From Bacteroidales bacterium UBA2295 (GTDB taxonomy: Bacteria; Bacteroidota; Bacteroidia; Bacteroidales; Tenuifilaceae): a DNA stretch of 55,913 nt. Shown here one piece after another: positions 42,720 through 50,938 of the stretch (positions are counted from its first letter, which is position 1; the number at the start of each line of letters is the position of its first letter). The stretch covers positions 1 to 55,913 of the forward strand of contig DDWD01000137.1 of the NCBI GenBank assembly GCA_002345825.1, written 5' to 3'. The translations under genes and the position numbers were made by a program. The notes beneath the pieces were generated by a model, which worked only from the letters and a program-made list of their open reading frames with translations, searched no databases and was not told the origin of the DNA.

Positions 42720-44621
42720 ATGAACTCATTCAAAAATTGGTCAATTGCACAGAAAACAGGAGTAATTCTAGGTTTTCTAATCATTTTCGCATTGGTAATC
42801 TTTGTTTTCTTTAGGATTAACAACCTGTCAACCAGTAGTTCAGTAGTTGAAATGGCTAGTCGAAATAGAATGCTTATCAAAAGCATAGCTTATCAATCTG
42901 AGTTTTTGCATCGCAACCCCAATGAAAGCAAGCAAAAACTTCGCTGGGCAATTCGGCTCTTCGACGAATCCGTAAGAGTTTTAAGAGAGGGTGGTGTTGC
43001 ACCCGAGATTAACGGAAATCCAAAAATCTCGAACGTTTATAACAAATTTTCTAGAGAAATTGACCAAATCCAATCGGTTTGGAATCCCTATCGCGATCAG
43101 GCTCAAAAAATTGTAGATGGGCAAAACACCAATGTATTGGAGCCATTAGAATATATTGAGCAGAATACAGAAAAGTTGGTGGTTGCTAGCGATGCATTGG
43201 TTGAGGTTGTTTCGCTTTGGGATCAACAGCGCATTTCGCGAGCTAACATTATTTTCACTCTCTTGCTGCTGGTAAACTTTGTTTCGCTTTTCGTTTTGCT
43301 TTGGGTTATTCGTAAGTACATTGTCAACCCAGTACGAGAGGTTTTACCCTTCTTTATGGATATGTCGAATGGTATAGTTGGTCATAAGCTAAAAAAGAGC
43401 GCAAACGATGAAATAGGTCTGCTCATAAACTCTTTCAATAAGATGAACGATCGGCTAAAGGATATTGTTGGGGTTATAACCACAGGTGCCGGCAATATTG
43501 TGAACGGAAGCGATCAGATCAGCGAATCGGCTCAGATGGTTTCACAAGGAGCATCGGAACAAGCAGCCTCGGCCGAGGAGATATCATCGTCAATTGAAGA
43601 GATGGTTGCCAATATACAGCAGAACTCAGATAACTCGATGCAAGCCGAAAAGATATATCGAACTGCCGAGGACATGATGAAACAAACTGCCAACGCCAGC
43701 AAGGAGAGCATGGATGCTATTGCTGTTATCTCCGAAAAAATTACCGTGATAAACGATATCGCATTTCAAACAAATATATTGGCTCTTAATGCTGCCGTTG
43801 AGGCAGCTCGTGCCGGAGAGCACGGCAAAGGTTTCGCTGTGGTTGCCGCCGAGGTTCGTAAGTTGGCCGAACGTAGCCGACTGGCTGCCGATGAGATTAT
43901 TTCTCTGTCGGATAAATCGTACAACAAAACAAGCCATGCCTTAAAGCTGGCTGACGACTTGGCCACCGAGGTTGGAAAAACTTCGCAGATGATCCATGAA
44001 ATCTCAGCGGCTAGCCAGGAAATGAACGAAGGAGCAAATCAAATTAATAATGGTGTGCAGCAAATGAACACCGTAATTCAGCAAAATGCTGCTGCCAGCG
44101 AGGAGCTAGCCACAAGTGCCGAAGAGTTTGCCAGCCAAGCCGAGCAGCTTAAGGATGCTATTGGTTTCTTTAAAACAACCGATAGCCAAGCAGGCAAAGC
44201 AAGAACTAGTGGAGGAGAGCTGGTAGGATGGAACGACTCTTTTAAAATTGGTATTAGCTGGGTTGACGATCAGCACAAGGTGCTGTTTGGACTTATTAAT
44301 AATCTGTATACAACCTATGGCAAGTCAAAAAGTAAGTCGCAGCTTAAGCATGTACTCGACGAGCTACTTGACTACACCATATACCACTTTGGTAATGAGG
44401 AGGAAGTATTTAAGCAGATTAACTACGAGGGTACCGAGAAACATCTGGTGCAGCACAAGCGATTTATCGACCAGATTAAGTCGTTCCGAGAGGAGTTTAA
44501 TGCCGGTGATGTATCCGTTGCGCTCGATGTAGTTCATTTCCTTCAGGACTGGCTAGTAACTCATATTCAGCGAACCGATAAGGCATATGTACAAGCGTTC
44601 AAAGAGCATGGCATTCGCTAA
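42720..44621 (+). CDS. Chemoreceptor fused to C-terminal hemerythrin
   Basis: TM1 is at 12-31. A PilJ-type extracytoplasmic domain follows (NRMLIKSIAYQSEFL, then LRWAIRLFDESVRVL), then TM2 at about 178-198, HAMP, and the signalling hairpin with DIAFQTNILALNAAVEAARA and GFAVVAAEVRKLAERS. From residue about 500 to the end is a full hemerythrin domain: WVDDQHKVLFGLIN, YHFGNEEEVF, HLVQHKRFID, THIQRTDKAY, with all di-iron ligands. The receptor thus carries an O2-binding domain on its cytosolic tip side, a direct aerotaxis-sensor design. No CheA or CheW gene is nearby. Confidence 0.95.
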   Translation: MNSFKNWSIAQKTGVILGFLIIFALVIFVFFRINNLSTSSSVVEMASRNRMLIKSIAYQSEFLHRNPNESKQKLRWAIRLFDESVRVLREGGVAPEINGNPKISNVYNKFSREIDQIQSVWNPYRDQAQKIVDGQNTNVLEPLEYIEQNTEKLVVASDALVEVVSLWDQQRISRANIIFTLLLLVNFVSLFVLLWVIRKYIVNPVREVLPFFMDMSNGIVGHKLKKSANDEIGLLINSFNKMNDRLKDIVGVITTGAGNIVNGSDQISESAQMVSQGASEQAASAEEISSSIEEMVANIQQNSDNSMQAEKIYRTAEDMMKQTANASKESMDAIAVISEKITVINDIAFQTNILALNAAVEAARAGEHGKGFAVVAAEVRKLAERSRLAADEIISLSDKSYNKTSHALKLADDLATEVGKTSQMIHEISAASQEMNEGANQINNGVQQMNTVIQQNAAASEELATSAEEFASQAEQLKDAIGFFKTTDSQAGKARTSGGELVGWNDSFKIGISWVDDQHKVLFGLINNLYTTYGKSKSKSQLKHVLDELLDYTIYHFGNEEEVFKQINYEGTEKHLVQHKRFIDQIKSFREEFNAGDVSVALDVVHFLQDWLVTHIQRTDKAYVQAFKEHGIR

Positions 44622-44643
44622 GTATCAATAAAAATATATCGCT

Positions 44644-45066
44644 ATGGTAATCCCTCAAACTCTTATTTGGACAGAAAAGCTTTCGATGTTTAACGAGAAG
44701 TTAGACACACAGCACAAAACCCTGTTTGGTTAAATCAACCAGATTATTCAGCTTGAGGAACTTTACCCTAAATCTGGACAATTTGCCGAAATCCTTTCAA
44801 TGATTACCGACTATGGCCTGGAGCATTTTAAAACAGAGGAAAGGCTAATGATGGATATGCACTATCCCAAAGCATATTTTGATTTGCATCAGGCAGAACA
44901 TAAGAACTATATATTTGAGGTGGCAATGTTTAATACAAACTTTATGCAACCTGGTCATACCGAACCTAAGGAAGTTATTAATTTCCTTAAATCATGGTGG
45001 AGTAGTCATATCTTGCGTTCGGATATGCACTTCAGCCTGTTTATCCGAAAAATTTTATCATCTTGA
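44644..45066 (+). pseudogene. Hemerythrin gene broken by one in-frame stop codon
   Basis: Reading from ATG 44644 gives a hemerythrin start with the first ligand (LDTQHKTLFG), then TAA at 44731-44733, then in the same frame the rest of the domain up to 45066: GLEHFKTEERLM, HQAEHKNY and SSHILRSDMH, with all later ligands. The homologous position in the fusion protein is Leu (LFGLINN), so a TTA to TAA change explains the stop. Everything else is intact. It is either a young pseudogene or a sequencing error; the internal ATG at 44800 gives only a partial domain. Confidence 0.8.
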
Positions 45067-45116
45067 TTTCTAGCGTTAATGGTTAGCGTATTCTTATAAT
45101 TTAATTCTGATAGCTT

Positions 45117-45524
45117 ATGGCATTTTTTACTTGGCAAAGCAAATTTAATTTCGATATAGAGAGTATCGATACCGACCACAAGAAGCTGGTTAGCCTAATA
45201 GATGATTTATACACAGCTATGAGTCAAGGACAGGCAAAGGCAATTATCCAAGGTGTTGTTAAGGAGCTAATCGACTACACCCGGGTACACTTTAGGCGCG
45301 AGGAGTTTTATATGAAGAGTACCGGATATAGCGACTATGAGAACCACAAAAAAGCGCATGATACTTTTATTGATCAAGTGCACCATTATCAGCAGAAGTT
45401 AGACCAGGGGAAGGATAATATTTCTATCGACGTGCTAACATTCCTTAGAGAGTGGTTATCGGAGCATATTCTTAATACCGATAAGAAGCTTGTACCGCAT
45501 CTCAAGAATTATGGCATAAAGTAA
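45117..45524 (+). CDS. Bacteriohemerythrin, copy B
   Basis: This intact di-iron O2-binding protein of 135 residues has ligands in DTDHKKLVSL, VHFRREEFYM, HKKAHDTF and HILNTDKK. It is closest to copy A (42126) in this window. It lies 20 bases before the receiver gene at 45545, so the two are co-transcribed. The pair mirrors the receiver-hemerythrin pair at 41543-42539, which points to duplication of a module. Confidence 0.93.
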   Translation: MAFFTWQSKFNFDIESIDTDHKKLVSLIDDLYTAMSQGQAKAIIQGVVKELIDYTRVHFRREEFYMKSTGYSDYENHKKAHDTFIDQVHHYQQKLDQGKDNISIDVLTFLREWLSEHILNTDKKLVPHLKNYGIK

Positions 45525-45544
45525 ACTCTTTATGGGTGTCGGGT

Positions 45545-45931
45545 ATGAAGAGGATTCTTGTTGTTGAGGATGATCCGGTAATGCGCGAAACCATTATCGA
45601 TATTCTTCAGTTCGAAGGGTTTGAGGTTGTAGGTGCAAAGGGAGGGCGCGAAGCTATTGATAAAATTTGTGACAGAGAATTTGACTTAATAGTCACCGAT
45701 ATCTTAATGCCCAACCGCGATGGTTACGATGTAATTCACGCTGCAATTACTAATTGCCCCAAAGCCAGAATTCTAGCAATTTCTGGAGGTGGATCCGTCT
45801 CCTCAGATGCTTACCTTGAAATGGCTAAGGGAATAGGAGCCCATATGGTTCTGGGCAAGCCTTTTGAAATTGATGAATTGCTACGAATTGTGCATACTGA
45901 GTTAGGAACATCAACTGGGGTGCATCAATAA
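45545..45931 (+). CDS. Stand-alone receiver protein (CheY-like), copy B
   Basis: This single receiver domain of 128 residues has Asp9-Asp10, the phospho-accepting Asp52 in LIVTDILMP and Lys in LGKPFEI. The segment AISGGGSVSSDAYLEMAKGI matches copy A at 41543. A GTG at 45536 would add three residues; ATG 45545 is preferred by alignment with copy A. It closes the signalling island and is followed by a strong terminator. Confidence 0.92.
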   Translation: MKRILVVEDDPVMRETIIDILQFEGFEVVGAKGGREAIDKICDREFDLIVTDILMPNRDGYDVIHAAITNCPKARILAISGGGSVSSDAYLEMAKGIGAHMVLGKPFEIDELLRIVHTELGTSTGVHQ

Positions 45932-45960
45932 AAAAAGGGAGCGGTAAGCTCCCTTTTTTT
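45930..45960. terminator. Bidirectional terminator after the signalling island
   Basis: The stem GGGAGC / GCTCCC (45937-45942, 45948-45953) is flanked by A and T runs of seven, which extend pairing. It can serve the receiver gene and the opposing TPR gene. Confidence 0.9.
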
Positions 45961-45979
45961 ATTGTTATGTGTTAAGTGC

Positions 45980-46954
45980 TTATTGGCATTTTAGTACTTC
46001 TTGCATTTGGTATTCAGCAGCTGCTTTGAACGAACCCGATTGCGCGTTGCTAAACGCTTGACACGCTTGGGTTGTGTCGCCTTGGTTTTGAAAGGCAACA
46101 CCCATCTGGTAATGAACTCCAGCCTCATCAATTGTTCCATTTGCTTTTTCTAGGGCAAGCTTACTGTATTCAATTACTTTTTCCCAGTTCTTAAGCTCAT
46201 TATAGTTAACCCCAATAACGTAATACAGAGTAGCATCCGATTCGTCAAATTCAATGGCTTTTGTAAAGAACTCAATAGCCTTTTCGAACTCCTTAGCCTT
46301 TTGGGCTTCATCGCCTACACGAAGTAGATATGCCTTTGCTTTTTTCTGAGCGTCGTCGGCCTTTTTCCTATCGTTTGTAGCATTTGAAACATCAATGGTT
46401 TGCTTTAGATAGTCTAGCATCCCTTCAAAATCCTCTTGCTTTTCATTTGATATGGCTATGCCCAGATAAGGATCGGGATAATCGGCTTTAATCTCAATGG
46501 CCTTTTTGTAAAAATCAATAGCTTTCTGGTAGTTCTCGGCGCGGTACTCGTTATTTCCCATTTGGTTATAAAGCTGAGGGATAATTCTTTCAACCCGGCC
46601 CAGAGTGTTTCTGTCGGCATATAGTTTTGCCTTTTCTTGGGCTTTCTCAAGCTGTTCAATTGTAGCAGTCATATCTTTTGCCCGATACAAATTCATTGCG
46701 TACTGAAGGTGAGCAGTTGGGATTAAATCCTCAACCATTCTTTTGGTCTCTTCGCCTTCGTACTCAAGGTCTTCGCTAATCTCAAGGGCACGGTAAAGGT
46801 GCTCAAGAGCTTGCTCGGGTTTTTTTTCGTTGATTAGAGTTGCACCTGTGTTGTATGCCTCGGTAGCCTCTTTTAAGGTTTGTGCCGTTAAGCAGTAGGG
46901 TGCAACACCTAGAGTTAATACTACAAGAAATTTGTTTAGCCAGTTAGTTTTCAT
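45980..46954 (-). CDS. Exported TPR-repeat protein
   Basis: A signal peptide ends near APYCLTAQ (about residue 25). The rest is a chain of tetratricopeptide repeats; clear units include EQALEHLYRALEISED, ENYQKAIDFYKKAIEIK, EFEKAIEFFTKAIEFDE and NWEKVIEYSKLALEKA. TPR arrays hold other proteins together. The location is periplasmic or outer-membrane-facing. The partner is unknown. The gene stands alone between a bidirectional terminator and tadA. Confidence 0.85.
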   Translation of the reverse strand: MKTNWLNKFLVVLTLGVAPYCLTAQTLKEATEAYNTGATLINEKKPEQALEHLYRALEISEDLEYEGEETKRMVEDLIPTAHLQYAMNLYRAKDMTATIEQLEKAQEKAKLYADRNTLGRVERIIPQLYNQMGNNEYRAENYQKAIDFYKKAIEIKADYPDPYLGIAISNEKQEDFEGMLDYLKQTIDVSNATNDRKKADDAQKKAKAYLLRVGDEAQKAKEFEKAIEFFTKAIEFDESDATLYYVIGVNYNELKNWEKVIEYSKLALEKANGTIDEAGVHYQMGVAFQNQGDTTQACQAFSNAQSGSFKAAAEYQMQEVLKCQ

Positions 46955-47087
46955 ATTGTTAAATATTTATTGGTTGTTTCAAGTTTTAAAAACGCATAAA
47001 AATAGTAAGTTACATTTTTTATTGGGGCACAATATATAAATTTAGAATCACTTTAAATAATGTTACTCTAATCAAAGTGGTCTAAAA

Positions 47088-47528
47088 TTAACGTTTCCGT
47101 TTATTCACAAAGAACTTCTTGATAAGGTCACCAGTATCTGACTCAAGTATACCTTTTGTAACCTTTGTTTTGGGATGTAGAAGATGTTTTGATATGGATG
47201 AATAACCTCTTTTGGGGTCATCTACACCATAAACCAAAGTGCCTAGCTGGCTCCAATATAGAGCTCCTGCGCACATTGGGCAAGGCTCAAGAGTAACGTA
47301 TAGCGTGCAGTCATTCAGGTATTTACCACCTAAGTAGGCTGTGGCTGCTGTGATGGCTTGCATCTCGGCATGGGCCGTTGGATCATTCAGCGTTTCGTTC
47401 ATGTTGTGAGCCCTTGCTATTATTTGACCCTGACAAACCACTACAGCCCCAATGGGTACCTCATCTTTTTGCTCTGCTTTTTTGGCCTCTTTAAAGGCTT
47501 CGTGCATATACTTTTCGTGTATTTCCAT
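47088..47528 (-). CDS. tadA: tRNA-specific adenosine deaminase TadA
   Basis: TadA converts A34 to inosine in tRNA-Arg(ACG). The zinc-bound deaminase motifs are TAHAEMQAI (His and the proton-shuttle Glu) and LEPCPMCAGAL (two Cys). The real start is ATG 47528, giving 146 residues, the normal length; the frame is open far upstream but that part overlaps the divergent aspS gene and has no likeness to the family. The gene is divergent from aspS. Confidence 0.93.
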   Translation of the reverse strand: MEIHEKYMHEAFKEAKKAEQKDEVPIGAVVVCQGQIIARAHNMNETLNDPTAHAEMQAITAATAYLGGKYLNDCTLYVTLEPCPMCAGALYWSQLGTLVYGVDDPKRGYSSISKHLLHPKTKVTKGILESDTGDLIKKFFVNKRKR

Positions 47529-47578
47529 ATCTACATAAGTAACATCGATTTGAAGAATTGCAAAAAAGATGCCACTAA

Positions 47579-47609
47579 TTGTAAGCCTTACGAATTCTTT
47601 ATACCTTCG
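47579..47609 (+). promoter_or_regulatory. Promoter of aspS
   Basis: TTG at 47579-47581, a 20-base spacer and TACCTTCG at 47602-47609 (one mismatch from TAnnTTTG) are present. Transcription would start near 47616, so the in-frame start at 47569 is excluded. Confidence 0.6.
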
Positions 47610-47634
47610 CAATCTGAAAAAAATGATCAACAAG

Positions 47635-49395
47635 ATGTATAGAACGCACACCTGCGGACAGTTACGCGCCGCAAATATTGGACAGAAAGTAACCCTTAGT
47701 GGTTGGGTACAACGCATCCGTAACCTGGGTGGGATGACTTTTATTGATTTGCGCGACAGGTATGGAATTACCCAACTTGTTGCCGATGAGCATACCGATG
47801 AAAAATCGATGCAAATCATTGAGGAGCTGGGCCGTGAATTCGTTATTCGTTGTGAGGGGCTTGTGCTCGAGCGATCGAGTAAGAACTCCAAAATCGCAAC
47901 AGGTGAGATTGAGGTTAAAGTTGAGTGCATTAAAGTGCTCAATAAATCCGAGACCCCTCCCTTTACCATCGAGGATGAAACTGACGGAGGTGATGAGTAT
48001 AGAATGAAGTATCGCTATCTCGACATACGAAGAAATCCTGTAAAAAATGCATTGCTTCTAAGGCATAAAGTGGGGCAGTCTGTCCGTCGATACCTCGATT
48101 CTATTGACTTTATTGAAATTGAAACCCCTTTCCTAATAAAATCAACGCCAGAAGGTGCCCGCGATTTTGTAGTTCCTTCGCGGATGAATCCTGGCGAGTT
48201 TTATGCCCTACCGCAATCGCCCCAAACCTTTAAGCAGCTGCTCATGGTAGCCGGAATGGATAAGTATTTCCAGATTGTGAAGTGCTTTAGAGACGAAGAT
48301 CTAAGAGCCGACCGTCAGCCTGAATTTACACAGATCGATTGCGAAATGTCGTTTGTTGAGCAGGAAGATGTACTCAGAACTTTTGAGGGTATGGTTATGT
48401 CTGTTTTTAATGACATACTCAGTGTCGAGTTCAAAAAGCCATTCCAGCGAATGACATACAACGATGCCATGTCGCTTTATGGTTGCGACAAGCCCGACCT
48501 TAGATTCGGAATGGAGATTCGAAACCTGAGCAAACTAGCTAAAGGCAAAGGTTTTGTGGTTTTTGATAATGCTGAATATGTTGGTGGAATTGTTGTGCCT
48601 GGTGCTGCCGAATATTCGCGCAAGCAGCTCGATGAGCTGACAAAGTTTGTTCAACGCCCGCAGATTGGGGCAAAAGGATTGGTCTACGTCAAGTTAGGTG
48701 CCGATGGTGAAACTAAATCTTCTGTAGATAAATTTTTTACACCCGAAGATCTTTCCCACTGGGCTTCACACATGGGAGCCAATCAGGGCGACTTGTTGCT
48801 AATTATGGCAGGCGATCGTATTGCTACACTCGAAGGGCTTGGGCAGCTGAGGTTAGAAATGGGGACTAGGCTTAATTTACGCAACCCCAACGAGTTTGCA
48901 CCCCTGTGGGTGGTAGATTTTCCACTGCTTGAATGGGACGAGGAAACTAAACGTTTTTACGCTAAGCATCACCCGTTTACATCACCCGTTATTTCCGATA
49001 TCCACTTGTTTGATTCCGATCCTGAAGCTATTCGTGCAAATGCATACGACTTGGTAATTAATGGGGTTGAGATTGGAGGCGGTTCTATTAGAATTTTCGA
49101 CCGCGAATTGCAGCACAAAATGTTTAAGGTATTAGGCTTTACCGAGGAGGAAGCTGAGAAACAATTTGGATTCTTGCTTAATGCCTTTAAGTATGGAGCA
49201 CCTCCCCATGGCGGAGTGGCCTTTGGATTCGACAGATTATGCTCTGTAATGGGTGGTTCCGAGTCAATTCGCGATTACATAGCGTTCCCCAAAAACAATT
49301 CGGGAAGGGATGTAATGATCGATTCTCCTTCAACAATATCAAAGGAGCAACTGGACGAATTGCAAATTAAGCTACATCCACCTACATCGAAATAA
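47635..49395 (+). CDS. aspS: Aspartyl-tRNA synthetase
   Basis: This class II synthetase charges tRNA-Asp. The N-terminal OB-fold for the anticodon begins MYRTHTCGQLR and contains GWVQRIRNLGGMTFIDLRD. Motif 2 is in CFRDEDLRADRQPEFTQID, the bacterial insertion domain lies about 280-420, and motif 3 is in GGVAFGFDRLCSVM. The ATG at 47623 is a possible alternative. The start is set by the promoter at 47579 and by homologues that begin MYRTH. Length 586 is typical. A perfect 14-bp terminator follows. Confidence 0.97.
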   Translation: MYRTHTCGQLRAANIGQKVTLSGWVQRIRNLGGMTFIDLRDRYGITQLVADEHTDEKSMQIIEELGREFVIRCEGLVLERSSKNSKIATGEIEVKVECIKVLNKSETPPFTIEDETDGGDEYRMKYRYLDIRRNPVKNALLLRHKVGQSVRRYLDSIDFIEIETPFLIKSTPEGARDFVVPSRMNPGEFYALPQSPQTFKQLLMVAGMDKYFQIVKCFRDEDLRADRQPEFTQIDCEMSFVEQEDVLRTFEGMVMSVFNDILSVEFKKPFQRMTYNDAMSLYGCDKPDLRFGMEIRNLSKLAKGKGFVVFDNAEYVGGIVVPGAAEYSRKQLDELTKFVQRPQIGAKGLVYVKLGADGETKSSVDKFFTPEDLSHWASHMGANQGDLLLIMAGDRIATLEGLGQLRLEMGTRLNLRNPNEFAPLWVVDFPLLEWDEETKRFYAKHHPFTSPVISDIHLFDSDPEAIRANAYDLVINGVEIGGGSIRIFDRELQHKMFKVLGFTEEEAEKQFGFLLNAFKYGAPPHGGVAFGFDRLCSVMGGSESIRDYIAFPKNNSGRDVMIDSPSTISKEQLDELQIKLHPPTSK

Positions 49396-49412
49396 GAAAT
49401 TTTTAAAAAGTA

Positions 49413-49450
49413 AAAATAGGGTTTACCGCAGAGTAAACCCTATTTTATTT
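49413..49450 (+). terminator. Terminator of aspS
   Basis: A perfect 14-bp stem (AAAATAGGGTTTAC / GTAAACCCTATTTT) has a 6-base loop and a T-rich tail. Confidence 0.9.
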
Positions 49451-49581
49451 GCTTAGCGCTGCATTTATATAGATTTTAGCGATATATAAAAAAATAATTT
49501 CATTTTTATCAAAAAAGAAATAATAGTACTACTTTTAGAACTAGTTTTTTATCAAATAATTAAATCTTAACATATTGTTGT

Positions 49582-50166
49582 ATGAAAAAATTATCCCTCA
49601 CCAATGCAGAGTTTAATAACCTGCGCGACATCTATTTAAGCGAATTGGAAAAAGCCTTAAAAAGGGTTGAACATCTAACCACAATACTAAAAAAAATCGA
49701 TGCTGATTTTGATCCTCCGAAGGAGGAAGAACTTATGAATCAGTATCAAAAATTAAAAACATCAAAGCCAATCGAGGAGAAGGCTGCACCTAAAAGAAAA
49801 GTTGCCACAAAAAATAGTAGCAAAAGAAAATCTGTTAAAAGAACTCGCAAGCCAATTGTCGACAAGGGTAAGGGTAAGGATAAAGTAAAGTGGAACGATT
49901 TTGTTTTAAAAACGATTAAAGAAAGTAATGCCCCTGCACTCTCATCCGATATTTATGCAAAGGCTTTAGCCGAATTTAAGGTTGCCGAAAAAGATGCGCC
50001 TAAAGTAAAGAGGGTTATTTCTGGTGCTTTGTCGAAAATGGTTACTATGGAGAAGAAGCTCATGACACAAAAACTGCCAAACTCACGCGAGAAATGGTAT
50101 GGTCTTCCAGAATGGTTCGACGAGAAAGGTGAGATTAAACCCGAGTTTATTCAGGGGATGAAATAG
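49582..50166 (+). CDS. Lysine-rich protein with winged-helix-like C-terminus, function unknown
   Basis: I do not recognise a named family. Residues 1-50 form a helical domain. Residues 60-110 are a very basic, low-complexity linker (KRKVATKNSSKRKS, then VKRTRKPIVDKGKGK). Residues 112-194 look like a winged helix (WNDFVLKTIKESNAPALSSD, then KVKRVISGALSKMV, then EKWYGLPEWFDEKG). The layout of a basic linker plus winged helix suggests a nucleoid or DNA-binding role similar to HARE-HTH or H1-type proteins (inference). It is a single-gene unit, after a 130-bp AT-rich leader. Confidence 0.7.
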   Translation: MKKLSLTNAEFNNLRDIYLSELEKALKRVEHLTTILKKIDADFDPPKEEELMNQYQKLKTSKPIEEKAAPKRKVATKNSSKRKSVKRTRKPIVDKGKGKDKVKWNDFVLKTIKESNAPALSSDIYAKALAEFKVAEKDAPKVKRVISGALSKMVTMEKKLMTQKLPNSREKWYGLPEWFDEKGEIKPEFIQGMK

Positions 50167-50184
50167 CATAATAATCAATAGATA

Positions 50185-50215
50185 AAAAACGCAGGAATTA
50201 AACCTGCGTTTTTTT
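50185..50215. terminator. Bidirectional terminator
   Basis: An 11-bp stem (AAAAACGCAGG / CCTGCGTTTTT) with a 7-base loop lies between the lysine-rich protein gene and the convergent minus-strand operon. Confidence 0.9.
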
Positions 50216-50223
50216 ATGGCAGG

Positions 50224-50934
50224 TTAGCGCGATGCAGCAACCAGCTCTTCGAGTAAGCCAGGGTCATTTTCAATTGAATTGCCAACAACCACCATTGAAG
50301 CCCCTGCAGAGCGTATGTTTTTTACTTGGGTAGGCGTTTTAATTCCTCCACCTACAATTACGGGTATGCTTACATTTGTGCATACCATACTTATTAATGA
50401 TTGAGAAATAACTGTATGGGCTCCGCTTCCTCCCTCAAGATAAATGGTTTTTAAGCCCAACTGCTCACCCGCCAAAGCGGTGGCAAGAGCAATATCGGGT
50501 TTTGACTGGGGAATTGGTATGGTATTGCTCATATACTGAACTGAGGATGTACCTCCAGTGTCAATTAGCATATAACCAGTTGGAATCACCTCCATTTTAC
50601 TCTCCTTAATAGCCTGCGAAGCGATTACATGATTACCAATAAGGTACTCGGCATTACGCCCTGATATTAAGGAAAGCAGAAGAATGGCATCGGCAGCGGG
50701 GCAAAACTGAAAAACGCTCCCAGGGAAAAGCACTGTTGGTATGTTGCAACTACTTTTTATTGCTGCAATTGTTTCATCCATCCCCCGCTTTACAAGGCTT
50801 CCGCCTACTAGTATAAGATCAACACCAATACTTTGCGCTTTGGTAACGAGTTTGGTTAGACTTCCCGTTTGCTTGTCGGGGTCGATGAGAAGCGCAAATG
50901 CTCCTCTATTGCTATTTATGGTGGAGTAAATCAT
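50224..50934 (-). CDS. PcrB/GGGP-synthase-family prenyltransferase
   Basis: The family joins a polyprenyl group to glycerol-1-phosphate; archaeal members make ether lipids, bacterial PcrB makes heptaprenylglyceryl phosphate. The TIM-barrel signature is visible: FALLIDPDKQT at the start, ILVGGSLVKRG, IPTVLFPGS, the YLEGGSGA loop, and VIVGGGIKTP followed by VVGNSIEND near the phosphate site. Length (236) is usual. It is last in the minus-strand run and only 4 bases after the phosphopantetheinyl transferase gene. A G1P dehydrogenase is not visible here, so the lipid product is unknown. Confidence 0.88.
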   Translation of the reverse strand: MIYSTINSNRGAFALLIDPDKQTGSLTKLVTKAQSIGVDLILVGGSLVKRGMDETIAAIKSSCNIPTVLFPGSVFQFCPAADAILLLSLISGRNAEYLIGNHVIASQAIKESKMEVIPTGYMLIDTGGTSSVQYMSNTIPIPQSKPDIALATALAGEQLGLKTIYLEGGSGAHTVISQSLISMVCTNVSIPVIVGGGIKTPTQVKNIRSAGASMVVVGNSIENDPGLLEELVAASR

Positions 50935-50938
50935 TACC

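Noticed and set aside
44800..45066. Short hemerythrin-like frame as an independent gene
   Set aside because: It is the 3' part of a hemerythrin whose 5' part lies in the same frame before a stop at 44731; alone it lacks the first iron ligand.
47529..47969. N-terminal extension of the tadA frame
   Set aside because: It runs antisense through aspS and its promoter; the TadA family starts at ATG 47528.
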